Shown: positions 12,063 to 24,235 of the stretch, one piece after another | Numbering within the stretch: the first letter of the stretch is position 1 | How the letters are laid out: each line of letters starts with the position of its first letter | Source: Pycnopodia helianthoides | Taxonomy: Eukaryota; Echinodermata; Asteroidea; Forcipulatida; Asteriidae | Assembly: GCA_032158295.1 (NCBI GenBank) | Contig: CM063246.1 | Location: 5,919,491-5,983,490, forward strand | DNA length: 64,000 nt | Direction of reading: 5' to 3' | Translations under genes and position numbers: made by a program | The notes under the pieces: generated by a model | What the model saw: only the letters and a program-made list of their open reading frames with translations | Told to the model about the DNA's origin: nothing | The model's database searches: none

Positions 12063-14867
12063 TTAGATGCCAGCCTTGCGTGCTGCGGGAATTCCGCACA
12101 CTGAAAAATCGACGAAAATCGCGCATTAAAAAAGTAGTTCATTGATTTAATTTTCTTTCTTAAACAGGGAAAACCTCAAAAAGAAGACATTACACATTTT
12201 ATCTTCAAAGTTCAGTGCTTACAAAAATGTCAGTTTCTAATCATGGAATAATCTGAAATTTATCCCCATTTCACTTACTTTTTGTCAAGTCGGAATAATA
12301 CAATCACTGTAAATCGGCAGTGAACAGTCTCGTCGACTGTACTGTGCTTATAAAAACGTGTTGCTCTCCTCGAAGTTGACACACCTACAAGAATCATTGC
12401 TTTTGACTGTATCTACAGCAAGATTGGCTGGCAGATTTCTGTGGAGAACACACTGTTTATTTCACTTCAAAGAAGATAACAAAGGTAAGCCCTCATTATA
12501 ATGAGAAATATAACGTTCCGTGGTGCTGAGTGGTTTATCAGTGTTATTAAACGTGAAACAGTGCCAGTGACCATTTTGATGTTGTACAGACTACTGTACA
12601 CAATGAAGTGTACATGTACAGTATATTGTACATGTAGCAGATATGGGAATGGAACTAGTACTACTCTAGCCTATCTAGGTATACTAGTAGTACTAGTATA
12701 ATATAACAGTAGTAATCATCCATGCTGAGCAGTTTTACAACATGTCAATGCGATACTAAAAGAACGAATTGCACTGGGCTAAACGGTGTTTCTAAGGTGT
12801 TTTACCAGTAAAGACACAATGGCTCATCCTGGAGGGGGGGGGGGGGGCTCTCGGCGGGCTCTCGGATCCCCTGAAAAAAGGGAAAGGAAGGTGGGGGAGG
12901 GGAAGGAGAAAAGTCAAAAGTGTACGTGTGAAGTGTGTTTTTTTCCCGGCGGCAGGATGGATTTTTTTATCATCTTATGAAATGCCATTCGCATTTGTTT
13001 TTCCTGCCGAAATTACTCACAAGTTTTATGATATTTCACTGATTGTTTATGTTTGCAACAATAACATAAGCATTTCAAACGAACTTGTCAATTTGTACGG
13101 GATAAAATATATTCAATGTCTTTCCAGCATTCAGATACGCACTTTCCACATTTTTCTTTAAGTCGGCCATGTGCAGGGATTTTGGCCTGCTATCCTAGTT
13201 CCAAATTACACAGCAAATTTATTCTTCAGTAAACTGTTAATATTTTGTTAAGCAGTAATCTGACATAAATTAATTAAAATTATGTGACACCACCTTCACA
13301 AAAAACAAAGGATTCATTGACAGTAGGATAACATTCCATTTATTCATGGAATGTGCCGCCCAGTGATGGAAAGTAGGTAGCAGTAGCACCGCCCAGGAAC
13401 ATTCTCTTCAAAAACATCCGCAGTATTATTACTTAAAACAAAAACTCTTGCCGACGGATATGCAGCGTACACTTAGTTCAGAAGTTATTGCTTAAATAGT
13501 GTGTCTAGTTCTCTGTTTTAGGCATATGGAGGATTGATTTTTCAATTCCAATACCACCAAAAGCTCAGAGCTTCCAAGGGGCGAAGCTTGCTTATCAGTA
13601 TTATTATTGGCCTTAGTCGACTGCTGCTAAGGATAGTACTAATACATGTTGAACATGATACATATTACAGACTAAAAGTCTGTACTTGACTTGGGTTCTA
13701 TAACATGACTCGTACATCAATTTGAGTCAGCATAGCATCTCATCAAACGTTATAGAGATACATTGCATTTGGATTTGGTGCTATGTAAAGTAATGTGCTG
13801 AACGATTAACCAATGTAAAGTTGCCTAATGTGTTAATGTATGCTGACCCGCTGACACCCGTCGCTTGTGATTGGTTTGGAATTTTGCTACCCTTATAAGT
13901 TATAGGGCAGCAAAAACTGAGATATAAAGAAAAACATTGGAAATAGCAAACAAGTTGGAAAAATCCCTTGTGGCTTCGCCACTCGCGTGCGTGGTCTCAC
14001 CTTCCAGTCGCTTGGGGTTGTGGCTCTACGAAGCTGTCCAAGCCACGAAGGCCTTGGCAAAATGCTATGTAATTACTCCCTGAGCCGAGTACAGCCTAGG
14101 GCCAAAATTTTGAATGGGTCTACAGTATTTTAGGCTTTCTTGCTTCTGTAGTGTAATATTGTTCTAAGTTCCCAATAATCTGCTGGATGTGGGCATCTTA
14201 TTGTCATTTTGGTTGTGGTAACATTTATTGTCAAGTTTTAAACACTAGTTCTTACATTGAATGAGTACTTCAGATAATACACAAATAGTTTGTTTGACTA
14301 TTTATGGCTTGCAAGCATTTCATTTTACAGGGATTGATATTTAAAATCATGGTTTAAAAAGATCTCCAAAAGTTAATTGATCTTTTGAAAACCCCTCTCT
14401 CTCTGATAACAACTTTTATTGTTTGGACCTCTTTTAATAAAACTTGTAAGACACAAAGAATCTGAAAAAGTGGTAAAATTAAGGAGCAGTTATTACTTAC
14501 CTTTAGAGAGAAAGAAAGGGATTGGTAATTATAGAGAAAAAGGAATAATAAAAAGTTTCAAAACTTTGAATACAAAAATGACTGCCTGTAAAGATTAGGC
14601 AGGTTCCGTCTGATGCTTAAAGTCAAGGAATTTTATTAAAACACCCATCAAATAAACAAATTGCCTTTTAAACCGAAACAAGCCATGCCTGCCCAAAAAT
14701 CCTTGACAGGAACATACATGTAAGCATGTTTTTGAATGTTCGATTTAAAACCCCACCATTATACTTTTCCTTTATAATCATTTTGAAGCACATACAAACA
14801 ACATTGGTAATTTTGCACTAAACATGTTCATTAAACCTCGCTGGGCTCCCAGCATGACGACAGGTTG
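12063..14867. other. Intergenic stretch without a gene
   Basis: No gene is supported. Visible items are a G-run at about 12,834-12,847, palindromic GTACATGTAC/CTAGTACTA-type sequence at about 12,590-12,700, and a hairpin at about 13,884-13,921 (TTTTGCTACCC... against ...GGGCAGCAAAA). Confidence 0.5.
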
Positions 14868-15395
14868 TTTTGGGCATGTTTTTTTTTTTTTTTTTTTTTT
14901 TTTTCCTAGACTGTAGTTGCGTGCAACCAGTACATGACATATGTTTACTTTACCGACTGTCAAAGCCAAGGTGTAGTGGTTGTATTGAGTAGGAACTGTT
15001 TGCAGAATAACAATGATGTAGAGACGAGAGACGCGCCGTGACGTGACAACCACACCTGTTGTGAACCTGAAGGAAAAACGAAGTGACCCGAAATGACCCC
15101 CCAAAACATAATAAATAACTGATCACCTAATACAGTATTACATTTTGTGGATTCTCAGCTGTACCATTGAAAATAGAAGAATGCAATTATAAAACACAGT
15201 AGTAAGTCTTGTTGTTTGGGCATGTTTCTTGTTTTCCAGACTGAGGTTGCATGCCACCAGTACATAACATGTGTTTACTTTACCACGTAAGGAATATTTG
15301 CAGAATACAATGTTGTAGAGACTTGCCTAGCAAAAACAACACTTGTGAACCTGTAGGCAAAGCAACTTGACCCACTTTTAAAGTACCCCCAAAAC
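14868..15395. repeat. Imperfect local duplication, period about 347 bp
   Basis: About 14,868-15,110 and 15,213-15,395 are diverged direct copies. Both run from GGGCATGTTT through ...TGTTTACTTTACC..., GCAGAATA(A)CAATG and TTGTGAACCTG to ACCCCC(C)AAAAC. The first copy carries a 26-base T-run (14,879-14,904) where the second has TTTCTTGTTTT, so the T-run expanded after duplication. Confidence 0.65.
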
Positions 15396-15874
15396 GGAAA
15401 AAAAACTAGAAGAAAATGTGGAGTAAAACATTGTGCAAGCCGAAAAGAACACCATAAACACCGATTTAAAAAGACAAAATCACAAGAAAAGCACAAAAAT
15501 ACAAACAGGAAGGGGGGATGACTGGAATGGTGCTGAATTATAAAAATGCTTTAAATTTGTGTAGTTTTGAATGTTAGTGGAGGCCAGCTATGACACAATT
15601 TTCAAATCTGCTTACGTTAGTCAAGTGCATATGTAATTGTCATCTTCACACATAAAATTATGTGAACTGTCTTTATTTTTTTCTTCACTTCGCTAAGCGT
15701 CTCGGATTAGGCAATTAGAATGATGGCACTCTACAAATGCTTATTGATGATTGGTTGAAGGATTTCCCCCGTGACTCTCAAAGGTTAATTGAGTAATGGT
15801 TATTTGAGCAATTGGGAATAAGGGACCAGGGTAAAAATATTAAGAGTCCAGACTTCTGAAAATTCAACGCAGTG

Positions 15875-17083
15875 TGCACTCCTCAGATCATGCTCACTGT
15901 GCTGAAAGTGTTCACTCCTCAGATCAAGCTTGCTGTGCTGAGTGTTCACTCCTCAGATCAAGCTCACTGTGCTGACAGTGTTCACTCTTCAGATTAAGCT
16001 CACTGTGCTGACAGAGTTCACTCCTCAGATCAAGCTCCCTTTGCTGACAGTGTTCACTCCTCAGATCAAGCTCACTATACTGACAGTGGTCACCCTCAGA
16101 TCAAGCTCACTGTGCTGACAGTGTTCACTCCTCAGATTAAGCTCACTAAACTGACAGTGGTCACCCTCAGATCAAGCTCACTGTGCTGACAGCGTTCACT
16201 CCTCAGATCAAGCTCACTGTGCTGACAGCATTCACTCCTCAGATCAAGCTCACTGTGCAGACAGTATTCACTCCTCAGTATCAAGCTCACTGTGCTGACA
16301 GTGTTCACTCTCAGATCTAGCTCATTGTGCAGACTGTGTTCACTCTCAGATCAAGCTCACTGTGCTAACAGTGTTCACTCCTCAGATCAAGCTCACTGTG
16401 TTAAAAGTGTTCACTCAGATCAAGGTCAATGTGCTGACAGTGTTCACTCTCAGATCAAGCTCATTGTGCAGACATTGTTCACTCCTCATATCAAGCTCAC
16501 TGTGCTGACAGTGTTCACTCTCAGATCAAGCTCACTGTGCTAACAGTGTTTACTCTCAGATCAAGCTCACTATGCCGACAGTGTTCACTCCTCAGATGAA
16601 GTTTACTGTGCTGATAGTGTTTACTCCTAAGATCAAGCTCCCCGTGGTAACAGTGTTTACTCTCAGGTCAAGCTCACTCCTGCTGACAGAGTTCACTCCT
16701 CAGATCAAGCTCACTGTGCTAACAGTGTTTACTCTCAGATCAAGCTCACTGTTCTAACAGTGTTTACTCTCAGATCAAGCTCACTGTGCTGACAGTGTTC
16801 ACTCCTCAGATCAAGCTCACTATGCTGACAGTGTACACTTTCAAATCAAGCTCACTGTACTGACAGTGTTCACTCCGCATATCAAGCTCACTGTGCTGAC
16901 ATAGTTCACTCCTCTGATCAAGCTCACTGCGCTGACGGTGTTCACTCCTCAGATCAAGCTCGCTGTGCTGAAAGTGTTCACTCCTCAGATCAAGCTCACT
17001 GTGCTGACAGAGTTCACTCTCTGATCAAGCTCACTATGCTGACGGTGTACGCTCCTCAGATCAAGCTCACTGTGCTGACAGTT
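15875..17083. repeat. Minisatellite, unit about 36 bp (some 33-35 units)
   Basis: A tandem array of AAGCTCACTGTGCTGACA plus GTGTTCACTCCTCAGATC, with single-base changes and frequent loss of one base in the CTCCTCAG part (35 bp units). The 36 bp length is a multiple of three, which creates spurious frames at 16,292-16,543 and 16,572-16,757. There are no spacers, so it is not a CRISPR array. The number of units is estimated from length. Confidence 0.9.
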
Positions 17084-18400
17084 TTATGGGTAGGGGAGTG
17101 AGCCCGACCATTAATTAGGTTTTGTTTTACTAGGGTTTTAGTCTGTTCCTCTAACTTGTATCCCCTAACTACTGTACTGTTACCTGTTGCCTGCGCTACA
17201 TACACAGGCATCAGGACGACAACGAATAGCTGCACGATGTCCACAGAATCCAAGTTGGTCTTGATCAGACCATGGAGCTTTAAAAAGGACTAGATTGACA
17301 TGTGTTTTTGTAGTTTTTTTTTCACTTACATAACAGTTTGTGCTGGATGGATATGAAGACTGGATTCTCATGCCTCGCCATTGTTATAATTAAGTGTTCG
17401 TTTACGAGAAGACCATGCAAAATCTTGAAAAATCGACAAGGTGGGGGGTCAGCGATTTACACCCAAATCATGGCTATCTGATCCCCACCAGGGACCATAA
17501 CACCTGGTGAAGCAGCTCGCTCAAAAATCGCACAATGGCCGAGTACGGGGCACCAACTGTTTTTAGCGCAAAATGGACATTTCCGGGAGTTCATTTGTAG
17601 TGTTTTTTGGTGTATAATTATAGCCCCGTTAATTCCCTTAAACTGTATCAATTTCTGTCAAATTATACATCAAAAGAAAGAGCTCATCGTCCTCTACACG
17701 ATCAAATAAAAAAAAATTGTGTGAAGATCTTCACTGCAGATATATAGGCTTTAGGAAAACAGTTCTACTAAGGAAATAAGCCATCTACGCAGTTACCCAT
17801 AACTTAATTAGTGCAGGGCTGAGAGTCAACAAACTTGGTGGAAATATAGTTCAGATATCCAACTACAATAATAAAAAATAAAAATATTGTCAGCTCTTCT
17901 TGATTTTAATTGCCAATTATCAACAAAGATGGAAAAGTTCATAGTAAGTATCAAACCTACATACAGTTCTGAGTAAAATATCTTGCCCTTAATTCACGTC
18001 TGGAATAGATTGTTAAAACATTAAAAAAATATGTCAACAAAGATGAAACATAAGTTTTTGCAAGTTTTGTTTATTGAGGTGGATGGGAGAGTTTTTCTGG
18101 CAATAATACCAACCGTGATAATGGAAGTGGAACGTCCAGTAATACCGCCCAGTAATACCGCCCACCCAGTTAGCGCGAAGTACCACAAGAGGGCGCCACA
18201 CATCGCATTGCACCCCCCCCCCCCGGTCGTGAGCGATGTCAATATGTCGGTCATGGATATCGGATACGGCGGCTGTATCGCTGCAGTGTGATTTTTGTAA
18301 TTTTGAGCATTGCAAAGCCATTGAGTGTGGTGTATATCCCTCTTATCTGCGCGAGAGCAATACCCTGCACCTTCATCAATGCACCAAAAAAAATACGGAG
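17084..18400. other. Intergenic stretch without a gene
   Basis: Only short overlapping frames on both strands and a C-run at about 18,211-18,224. Nothing recognisable. Confidence 0.45.
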
Positions 18401-18414
18401 CCATTTGCAGAACT

Positions 18415-19101
18415 AAGTGGAAAGTTGCTGCATATGACGTGAATGTCGAGTCGAAGTTGATCCTCCTGCGATGTAGGTTATTCGACGTTGATGCTTACAC
18501 TAGTTACAGTGATAAGACGATATGCCCGGCGCATCAGTACAAGTTAGAGTTGAGTTGGACATCAACAAGGATATGCTGTCATCCACTCCATACTGCCAGG
18601 CCCGTAACCGGGATTCATGTTTTTTGGGGGGCGAATGCGAAAGTTTTTTTGAGGGGGCGGATTGTTTTTTTTTTGGGGGGGCGGACTTTTTTTTTTTTTT
18701 TTTTTTTAATTCCCCCCCCCCGGTTGAGACTGTCAATTCGGGAGCAGCTTCGGCAACCATGTCCAAGGCAATTCATTCTGGCTGGGCTCACAAGTTTTCC
18801 AAGGCAAGTAAGAGGTTTTCGCAGCAAGTGAAGGATTTTTTGCTTGCCCAGTTTCATGATTGGCGCCAATACGGGAAAGAAGGAAAACCCAGAAACTGTG
18901 TCCCGGCGATTGAAAAGTCAGTTTCACAGAGATGACTGGTTGACTACCCAACAGATAGCCAGCTATTTTTCACGTATTGATCTCTTACACAAATCTGGGA
19001 AACTGCCATCAAAGAGCTGGACTGATGTGAACAATAATGCTGTAGAGTTGGTTGAAAGACAGGTTCTCGTGGATGCTATACAGAACCAGTGTGAGCTTTG
19101 A
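18415..19101 (+). pseudogene. Decayed fragment of an uncharacterised invertebrate protein family (C/H-rich motif plus C-terminal helical domain)
   Basis: Two pieces resemble parts of large uncharacterised proteins that I recall from cnidarians and echinoderms. The first, near 18,500-18,605, reads KTICPAHQYKLELSW then CCHPLH, a plausible Cys/His zinc-ligand motif. The second, near 18,760-19,101, reads SKRFSQQVKDFLLAQF, then in another frame DDWLTTQQIASYFSRI, and ends at TGA 19,099-19,101. The switch between frames (18,522 frame to 18,844 frame) falls at about 18,850-18,900 and means the gene is broken or misassembled. Between the pieces lie long runs of G, T and C (about 18,620-18,722) that look like a later insertion. 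Family assignment rests on motif memory only; function unknown. Confidence 0.4.
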
Positions 19102-20576
19102 GGCATTTAAATGCATGATGCCATCGGACGCTTATCAAGTGTCCGTTTTTGATTGAACAGTCAGTACTCTGCCATTTTTAATTGTTGTTAATCTCAAATT
19201 TTGAACTTCCCAAACTACACCTAGCCAATTAGCATTCCAGTTGTCTCGTTACCATCAGGGTTGATTTTCACACCAACAAAATCCATCAATGACCAGTACT
19301 GCTTCCAACTTTGATGCCGTGGGTGTATTATCTATGTGGTAGTACTTGTACCACTCTATCTTGACTGTATAGTCAGTGAATACCACACACCGGTAGTGTG
19401 AAGGTAAAAACTGAAATATATTTAACCGTTGCACATATGAATATGTCAATAAATAAAACCATTGACACTTATTGTGTTATTATCTAAACTATAATAAACT
19501 CTTGGTGTGTTTATTTTGTTTCTAATCACCTGATTCTGAAGAGGATCTTGCCTTTGCAACACAGCAAATGTCTGACAAGGACCAAATAACTTGCACTGGT
19601 AGCTACTATTGTGATCATACAAATCAGAAAGGTTGAAAGGCTTGGAGGAGGGGGGTCACAACTAAAATATGAATCGGGATTTGAGTATGACAAACTAAAC
19701 AAAACGTTTAGATGTTAGGTCATTGACTGAATCCTGAGGAAATTGGTCATGTTCACCATAACACTTAATAAAGGATTCAAGGACCAACATAAGTGTTTCA
19801 TGTAGAGTAATGAGAGGTTTGCTTCATGTCCAATGCATCGAAACTACCGTTGAAAACAAGGCAATCGCAAATCACAACAGGTACCAGTTTTGAACGATGC
19901 AATGCTAAACCGCCATTATAAGGCAAAAACAGGCTCCTGCCATTTCAAAAAAAAAAAACTGCTGACAAATATTTTATTGATGCTACCTAAGGATCATATT
20001 AAGAACTCTCTTTCACCCGAGTGTCATTGCTCACAGACCTGCACTAATGACTGTACAGCGATTCAAAGATGTGACGCAAATTTAGGGGTACCCTTAAATG
20101 AAGAGTTACCGTTGCCACGTAAGAGGTTTTTTCCCCACAATTTTGACTTCGTGGTTTAGTTCAGGATACAAACTAAAGACCCTACAAATTTCATTGCTCT
20201 ACTGTATTCCACCGTTCAGCAGCAAGCGTTTAAACTTCTGCAGCCCAAAATCATCAAAAACGCCATTTTACCACTAAAAAACACATTTTTGGCTCTTGTT
20301 TCTGTTAGGGAGGTCGGATCTGCCAAATATTGTGCACAGCCTCAAGGCTACCCATGACCCACCTACCACCAAAATTTCAGCCAAATCCGTTGACCCCCCA
20401 CCTTATCACGGTCTGCATGGTCCTCTCGTGGACATGCTCTTAATACATAAACAGAGCACCAGTCTACTTACAACATTGTCACTTAAACTTGACAGTTGCA
20501 CTGGCTGGAAAAGCGTACACGCTAACCTTTGACCGCGTTTATATATGTTTGTTTGTTTGTTTGTTTGTTTGTTTTT

Positions 20577-20623
<47 letters not shown>

Positions 20624-20953
20624 TTTTTTCAATAATTACGTGTTATTGTGATGATTTTCTTTTAAAACAACCATCTAAAAATTATTGTCTGTGATTCCAC
20701 ATCACTAAATTAGGTAAGCAGTATTAGCTGGTATGTCTCTTTATTACTGTCAGGTGGGCATAATATCTTAGATTGGCAAGTATAGTCATGTATATTTTGT
20801 AATTATTTATCCTCCGTAGTTGTTGGCCCCAAGACCAGCCTCATTTTGATTATTTCTAATCTTTTTACAACAGCATTGTACACTCCCACCATGCTCTCAC
20901 TCAGTGGTAATGCATAAAAATTGACAGAAAGGGACTCCATTGTATCACAGAGA
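19102..20953. other. Intergenic stretch upstream of the sacsin-like pseudogene
   Basis: No gene supported. A (GTTT)n tract at about 20,547-20,577 runs into 43 T residues (20,578-20,620). The last 300 bases would be the promoter and 5' UTR of the gene starting at 20,954, but I see no clear TATA or initiator. Confidence 0.45.
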
Positions 20954-21119
20954 ATGGCAGACTCGAGTGATGGTAAGTTTGTTGATCCTTTTCAAAACCT
21001 TAGAACGAAAATGTTATATTAATGGTTGTGTCTTCTTATACAGCCTCAAATCTGTAAGTGTAACTCGGTGACGTTCATGGCGCCTATTTAGCTCACTTAT
21101 AGTTAAATCAGTCAACTCT

Positions 21120-21270
21120 GCCCCCACAAGTACCCATTCACCACAGGGTGAAGAGAAGAAATTATAGTTGTTTCTTGCTCAAGGACACAGGTGTCATGAT
21201 GGGATTCGGACACACTCTGTCATGACCTAGCCACAAGAACTTGAGTCCAATGCACTAAACCATATAAAAT
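21120..21270 (-). mobile_element. tRNA-derived SINE fragment (intron 1 of sacsin-like pseudogene)
   Basis: On the minus strand a tRNA-like head with B box GTCCGAATCCC lies next to a body which on the plus strand reads GTACCCATTCACC...GGGTGAAGAG...TTTCTTGCTCAAGGACACA, a pattern common in marine invertebrate SINEs. Target duplications not found. Confidence 0.55.
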
Positions 21271-21499
21271 TGTGACATTATAATAACATTCTTTAGCAAT
21301 CCCAGAAACAGTCAGAATTTTCCAGGGTTATTATTATTATAAGATCTTTCAGGTAACAAAACCAAAGATAGCTCATAAAGTGAACCTCATTACTGCAGCT
21401 CGCTAGCCTGAGGAAACCTGTAAACGTGGGGGCTTGCTATTTGTACCAGAAACTCTGGGCTAACATCTACTCTTCAACTATACGTGTTCTGGGTTTTTT

Positions 21500-21695
21500 T
21501 ACGTGCACTATTCATCCAAGTATGATGGACCTAAACCTTTAAAATGTCCCATCTTATGGACAAAGTATTAATGGTAAAATCTTGATCAAAGACAAGTGTC
21601 ACGACCTGTACTCAAACCCACACTCTGCTGATTTTAGAAACACCAGGGCTTGAGTCTGGTGCTCCTCGCCGCTCGGCCACATGAGGTGAATCCCT
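21500..21695 (-). mobile_element. tRNA-Leu-like SINE fragment
   Basis: The reverse complement of about 21,600-21,690 reads TGTGGCCGAGCGGCGAGGAG, CACCAGACTCAAG, then GGGTTTGAGTAC. This resembles the A box, anticodon arm (CAA) and B box of tRNA-Leu. The arms do not fold as a functional tRNA, so this is a SINE head. Confidence 0.5.
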
Positions 21696-22789
21696 GAAAT
21701 TTGTTTACAGTTGGCTACAATTCTGGTTTTACTAACTCCTCAGAATGCTTATAAAGGTCTTAAGGTCGTATTGATGGGAGGAGGGAAAACTCAAATTGTG
21801 AATATATGAAATCATGGTCCCAGAATTACACAATGCTAAGTTTCATGTTTAATTGAATAATGCCCATCAGCACAAGGCCAAAGAGACACCCAAGAAGGTA
21901 ACGGTTACAATTAATCTAAAGTCAATTAAAGGAGAGAGAAGGTATAATCACTTTCCTCTTAAACTGGAATAGATTGTAAGTTGGTTGGAAACAAAGAGTG
22001 CAGCAGTAGTGAGAAAGCTCTCAAATGTCATTTTTATACTAGGGTAGACTTCCCCAATCCACATAATTAAGCTGAGTGGAATTGTTTGTATGAGGCAGCA
22101 TCTTGCCAATAAAATTGTTTGTTTGATAAATGTATACCCTTGTAAATGAGAATGTGTTGTGTTCGTTTAGTCATTGATTTTAACATTTTTGAACTTAATG
22201 GCAATGCAGATGATGATTTTGGACAGAAGCTGCCGCCTCTTCACATTTATCTGAAGCGAGTTCTTGACAAATATCCAGAAGGAGGACAGATACTTAAGGT
22301 ATGGATTTTATGGGGATTAAAAGGTTTTTTTTGCAAAAAAATAAAGAAAACAAAGTCTACGCACGTTCCTTTTTCCATATATTGTTTGGTTTGTGGTAAC
22401 ACCTGGTGATTAAATACATGCATCTACATTGCTGTGTAGATTGTTAGATCTTGTCTTGTTATCATTCTACTACCATGGAGTAGATTTCGGAATTCAGGGG
22501 AACTTCAGGGGAATTGTCCTGCCGATTAATTGTAATCCCAGGGGTAGGTTTGACAATCAGGCTGGTGGATCAAGAGGACTTAATTGTGGATCGACTAGTT
22601 TTATTCCCACAATATAATTCTCTCTGGCTCCATAACATCAAGTTTAAAAGCATTTTGTAGTTGTCTTTTTATTCTGTGGGAGAGGACACATGACTGAAGA
22701 GGACGAGGTGTCAAACTTTACAGCTGAAAATGCACATGTTGTGTCGAGCTTTACATAATGGGAATTAGTTTTACATATATTTACTGCTT

Positions 22790-22911
22790 CAAGTGCTATG
22801 GTTAAAACTACAACTCCCGAGGTGATCCTTGGTGTCTAGTGTTCTATTTTCCAGAGTGGACACGGAGGGAAATCACCGATGGAGTGTTAGTTTTAACCAT
22901 ATCACAGTAAA
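22790..22911. repeat. Small inverted-repeat element in intron 2 of the pseudogene
   Basis: ATGGTTAAAACTACAACTCC near 22,798 is inverted at about 22,880 (GGAGTGTTAGTTTTAACCAT), bounding about 120 bp; probably a miniature element. Confidence 0.5.
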
Positions 22912-22932
22912 TGCAGTCATAATGTGACTTTG

Positions 22933-22971
22933 GGGTGTTAACATACAAATATTATTTGTATGTTAACACCC
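22933..22971. repeat. Perfect 19 bp palindrome with one-base centre
   Basis: GGGTGTTAACATACAAATA at 22,933-22,951 is exactly inverted at 22,953-22,971. It can form a hairpin or cruciform. It lies in an intron and has no obvious regulatory role. Confidence 0.7.
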
Positions 22972-23659
22972 GAAACATATACTGTGCCTAGACGTCTAGG
23001 CACCAAGATGCTGCTATTGCTATGGGTATAGTACACTGGTTGCTATGGGTCAGTAGGCCTGAAGTGGTTGCTACGGTTATAGTAAATTGTTTGTTGCGTA
23101 TATTGCGGTCACGTTTGTACAGCTTTCTAGTAAGAATAAGACACATCATGTTACGCGCTCTAGAGCAATCAAAAGGCAAAATCCTTGTAAAAGGGTGTAA
23201 TAATGTTGCCTATTTATAAAATGCTTATTTCTGTAATGCATTTATTTTACAGGAGCTTGTACAGAATGCTGATGATGCTGAGGCAAAAAAGGTGATATTC
23301 TTGTTTGATAAATCAGAACATTCTAAGGATCAACTCTGGAGAGATGAGCTTCGTCAGTTCCAAGGTCCAGCCCTGTATGCTTACAACGATGCCGTGTTTA
23401 AACCACCAGACTGGTATAACATCCAACATCCTGAACAGAGTGGAAAGGCTGATGAACTCACAAAGGTTGGGAGGTTTGGTCTGGGTTTCATCTCTGTCTA
23501 TCACTTGACAGGTGAGTCAGTGTTTAGTTTATTGTCTTACTATTGTTTGCTTAAGGTTTATTTTAAAATGGTTGAAAGTTCAAGTCTGTTTCATACTAAA
23601 CCATATAGTCTAAATAGTGTCCCATTTGGGCAGGCTACTTCACTCTGTCATAAACTTTC

Positions 23660-24235
23660 TCGACCAATAGCGCACCCAGGATTATGTCTTGGGGGGGGGG
23701 GCTGACAGAAATGCAAGGGGTGGGGTACAGGGGCCATCCTAACAGCCCCTGTCGGGCAAGGGGCGAAGCCTTGGTGGGGGTCCAGGGGGCAAACCCACTG
23801 TAGCTCTGAGCTGAGCAGGGGGTGAAAAATCCAGCCTTTTAAAAAAATGAAAAATATATATACTTTGTTTGCACTTCTGTGCTGAGTGTCGGCAAGAGTT
23901 TTTGCAACTTTGCCTTCCCCTCTCTCTTTCCTTTCTCTCTTTAGTTTCCCCTTCTTTTTGTCCTCATATATTTTCTGGGGACCCTCTTGAGAGGCATCAA
24001 CCCCACACACACACACACACGCCCAAGTGTGTAATGACCTCCAATCGTGGACCCTCCTTTGTTCAACTCTTTGTCCTGACAAACGTGGACCCCATTGTTT
24101 TCCTTTGTGATAGCAAACGTGGACCTATTGTCCCTTTTGTTGTAAGTCCTCGGTTTGAATGTCACTACAAACTCACACACACAATCGGTGTGCCGTTGTT
24201 CCTGACAGATGTGATTTTAAATTTCTGGCAATAAA
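23660..24235. repeat. Low-complexity insertion in intron 3 of the pseudogene
   Basis: Starts GCGCACCCAGGATT followed by an 11-G run, then G-rich DNA, a CT-rich part and (CA)n at about 24,004-24,019. The CCAGGATT-then-G-run start resembles 36,480 and 63,803 and may mark the end of a dispersed DNA-element family. Confidence 0.35.

Noticed and set aside
15875..17083. Array of ~36 bp repeats resembling CRISPR
   Set aside because: Units are head to tail without unique spacers and the host is an animal; it is a minisatellite.
21598..21690. tRNA-Leu(CAA) gene on the minus strand
   Set aside because: Degenerate B box and no complete cloverleaf; joined to a SINE body.
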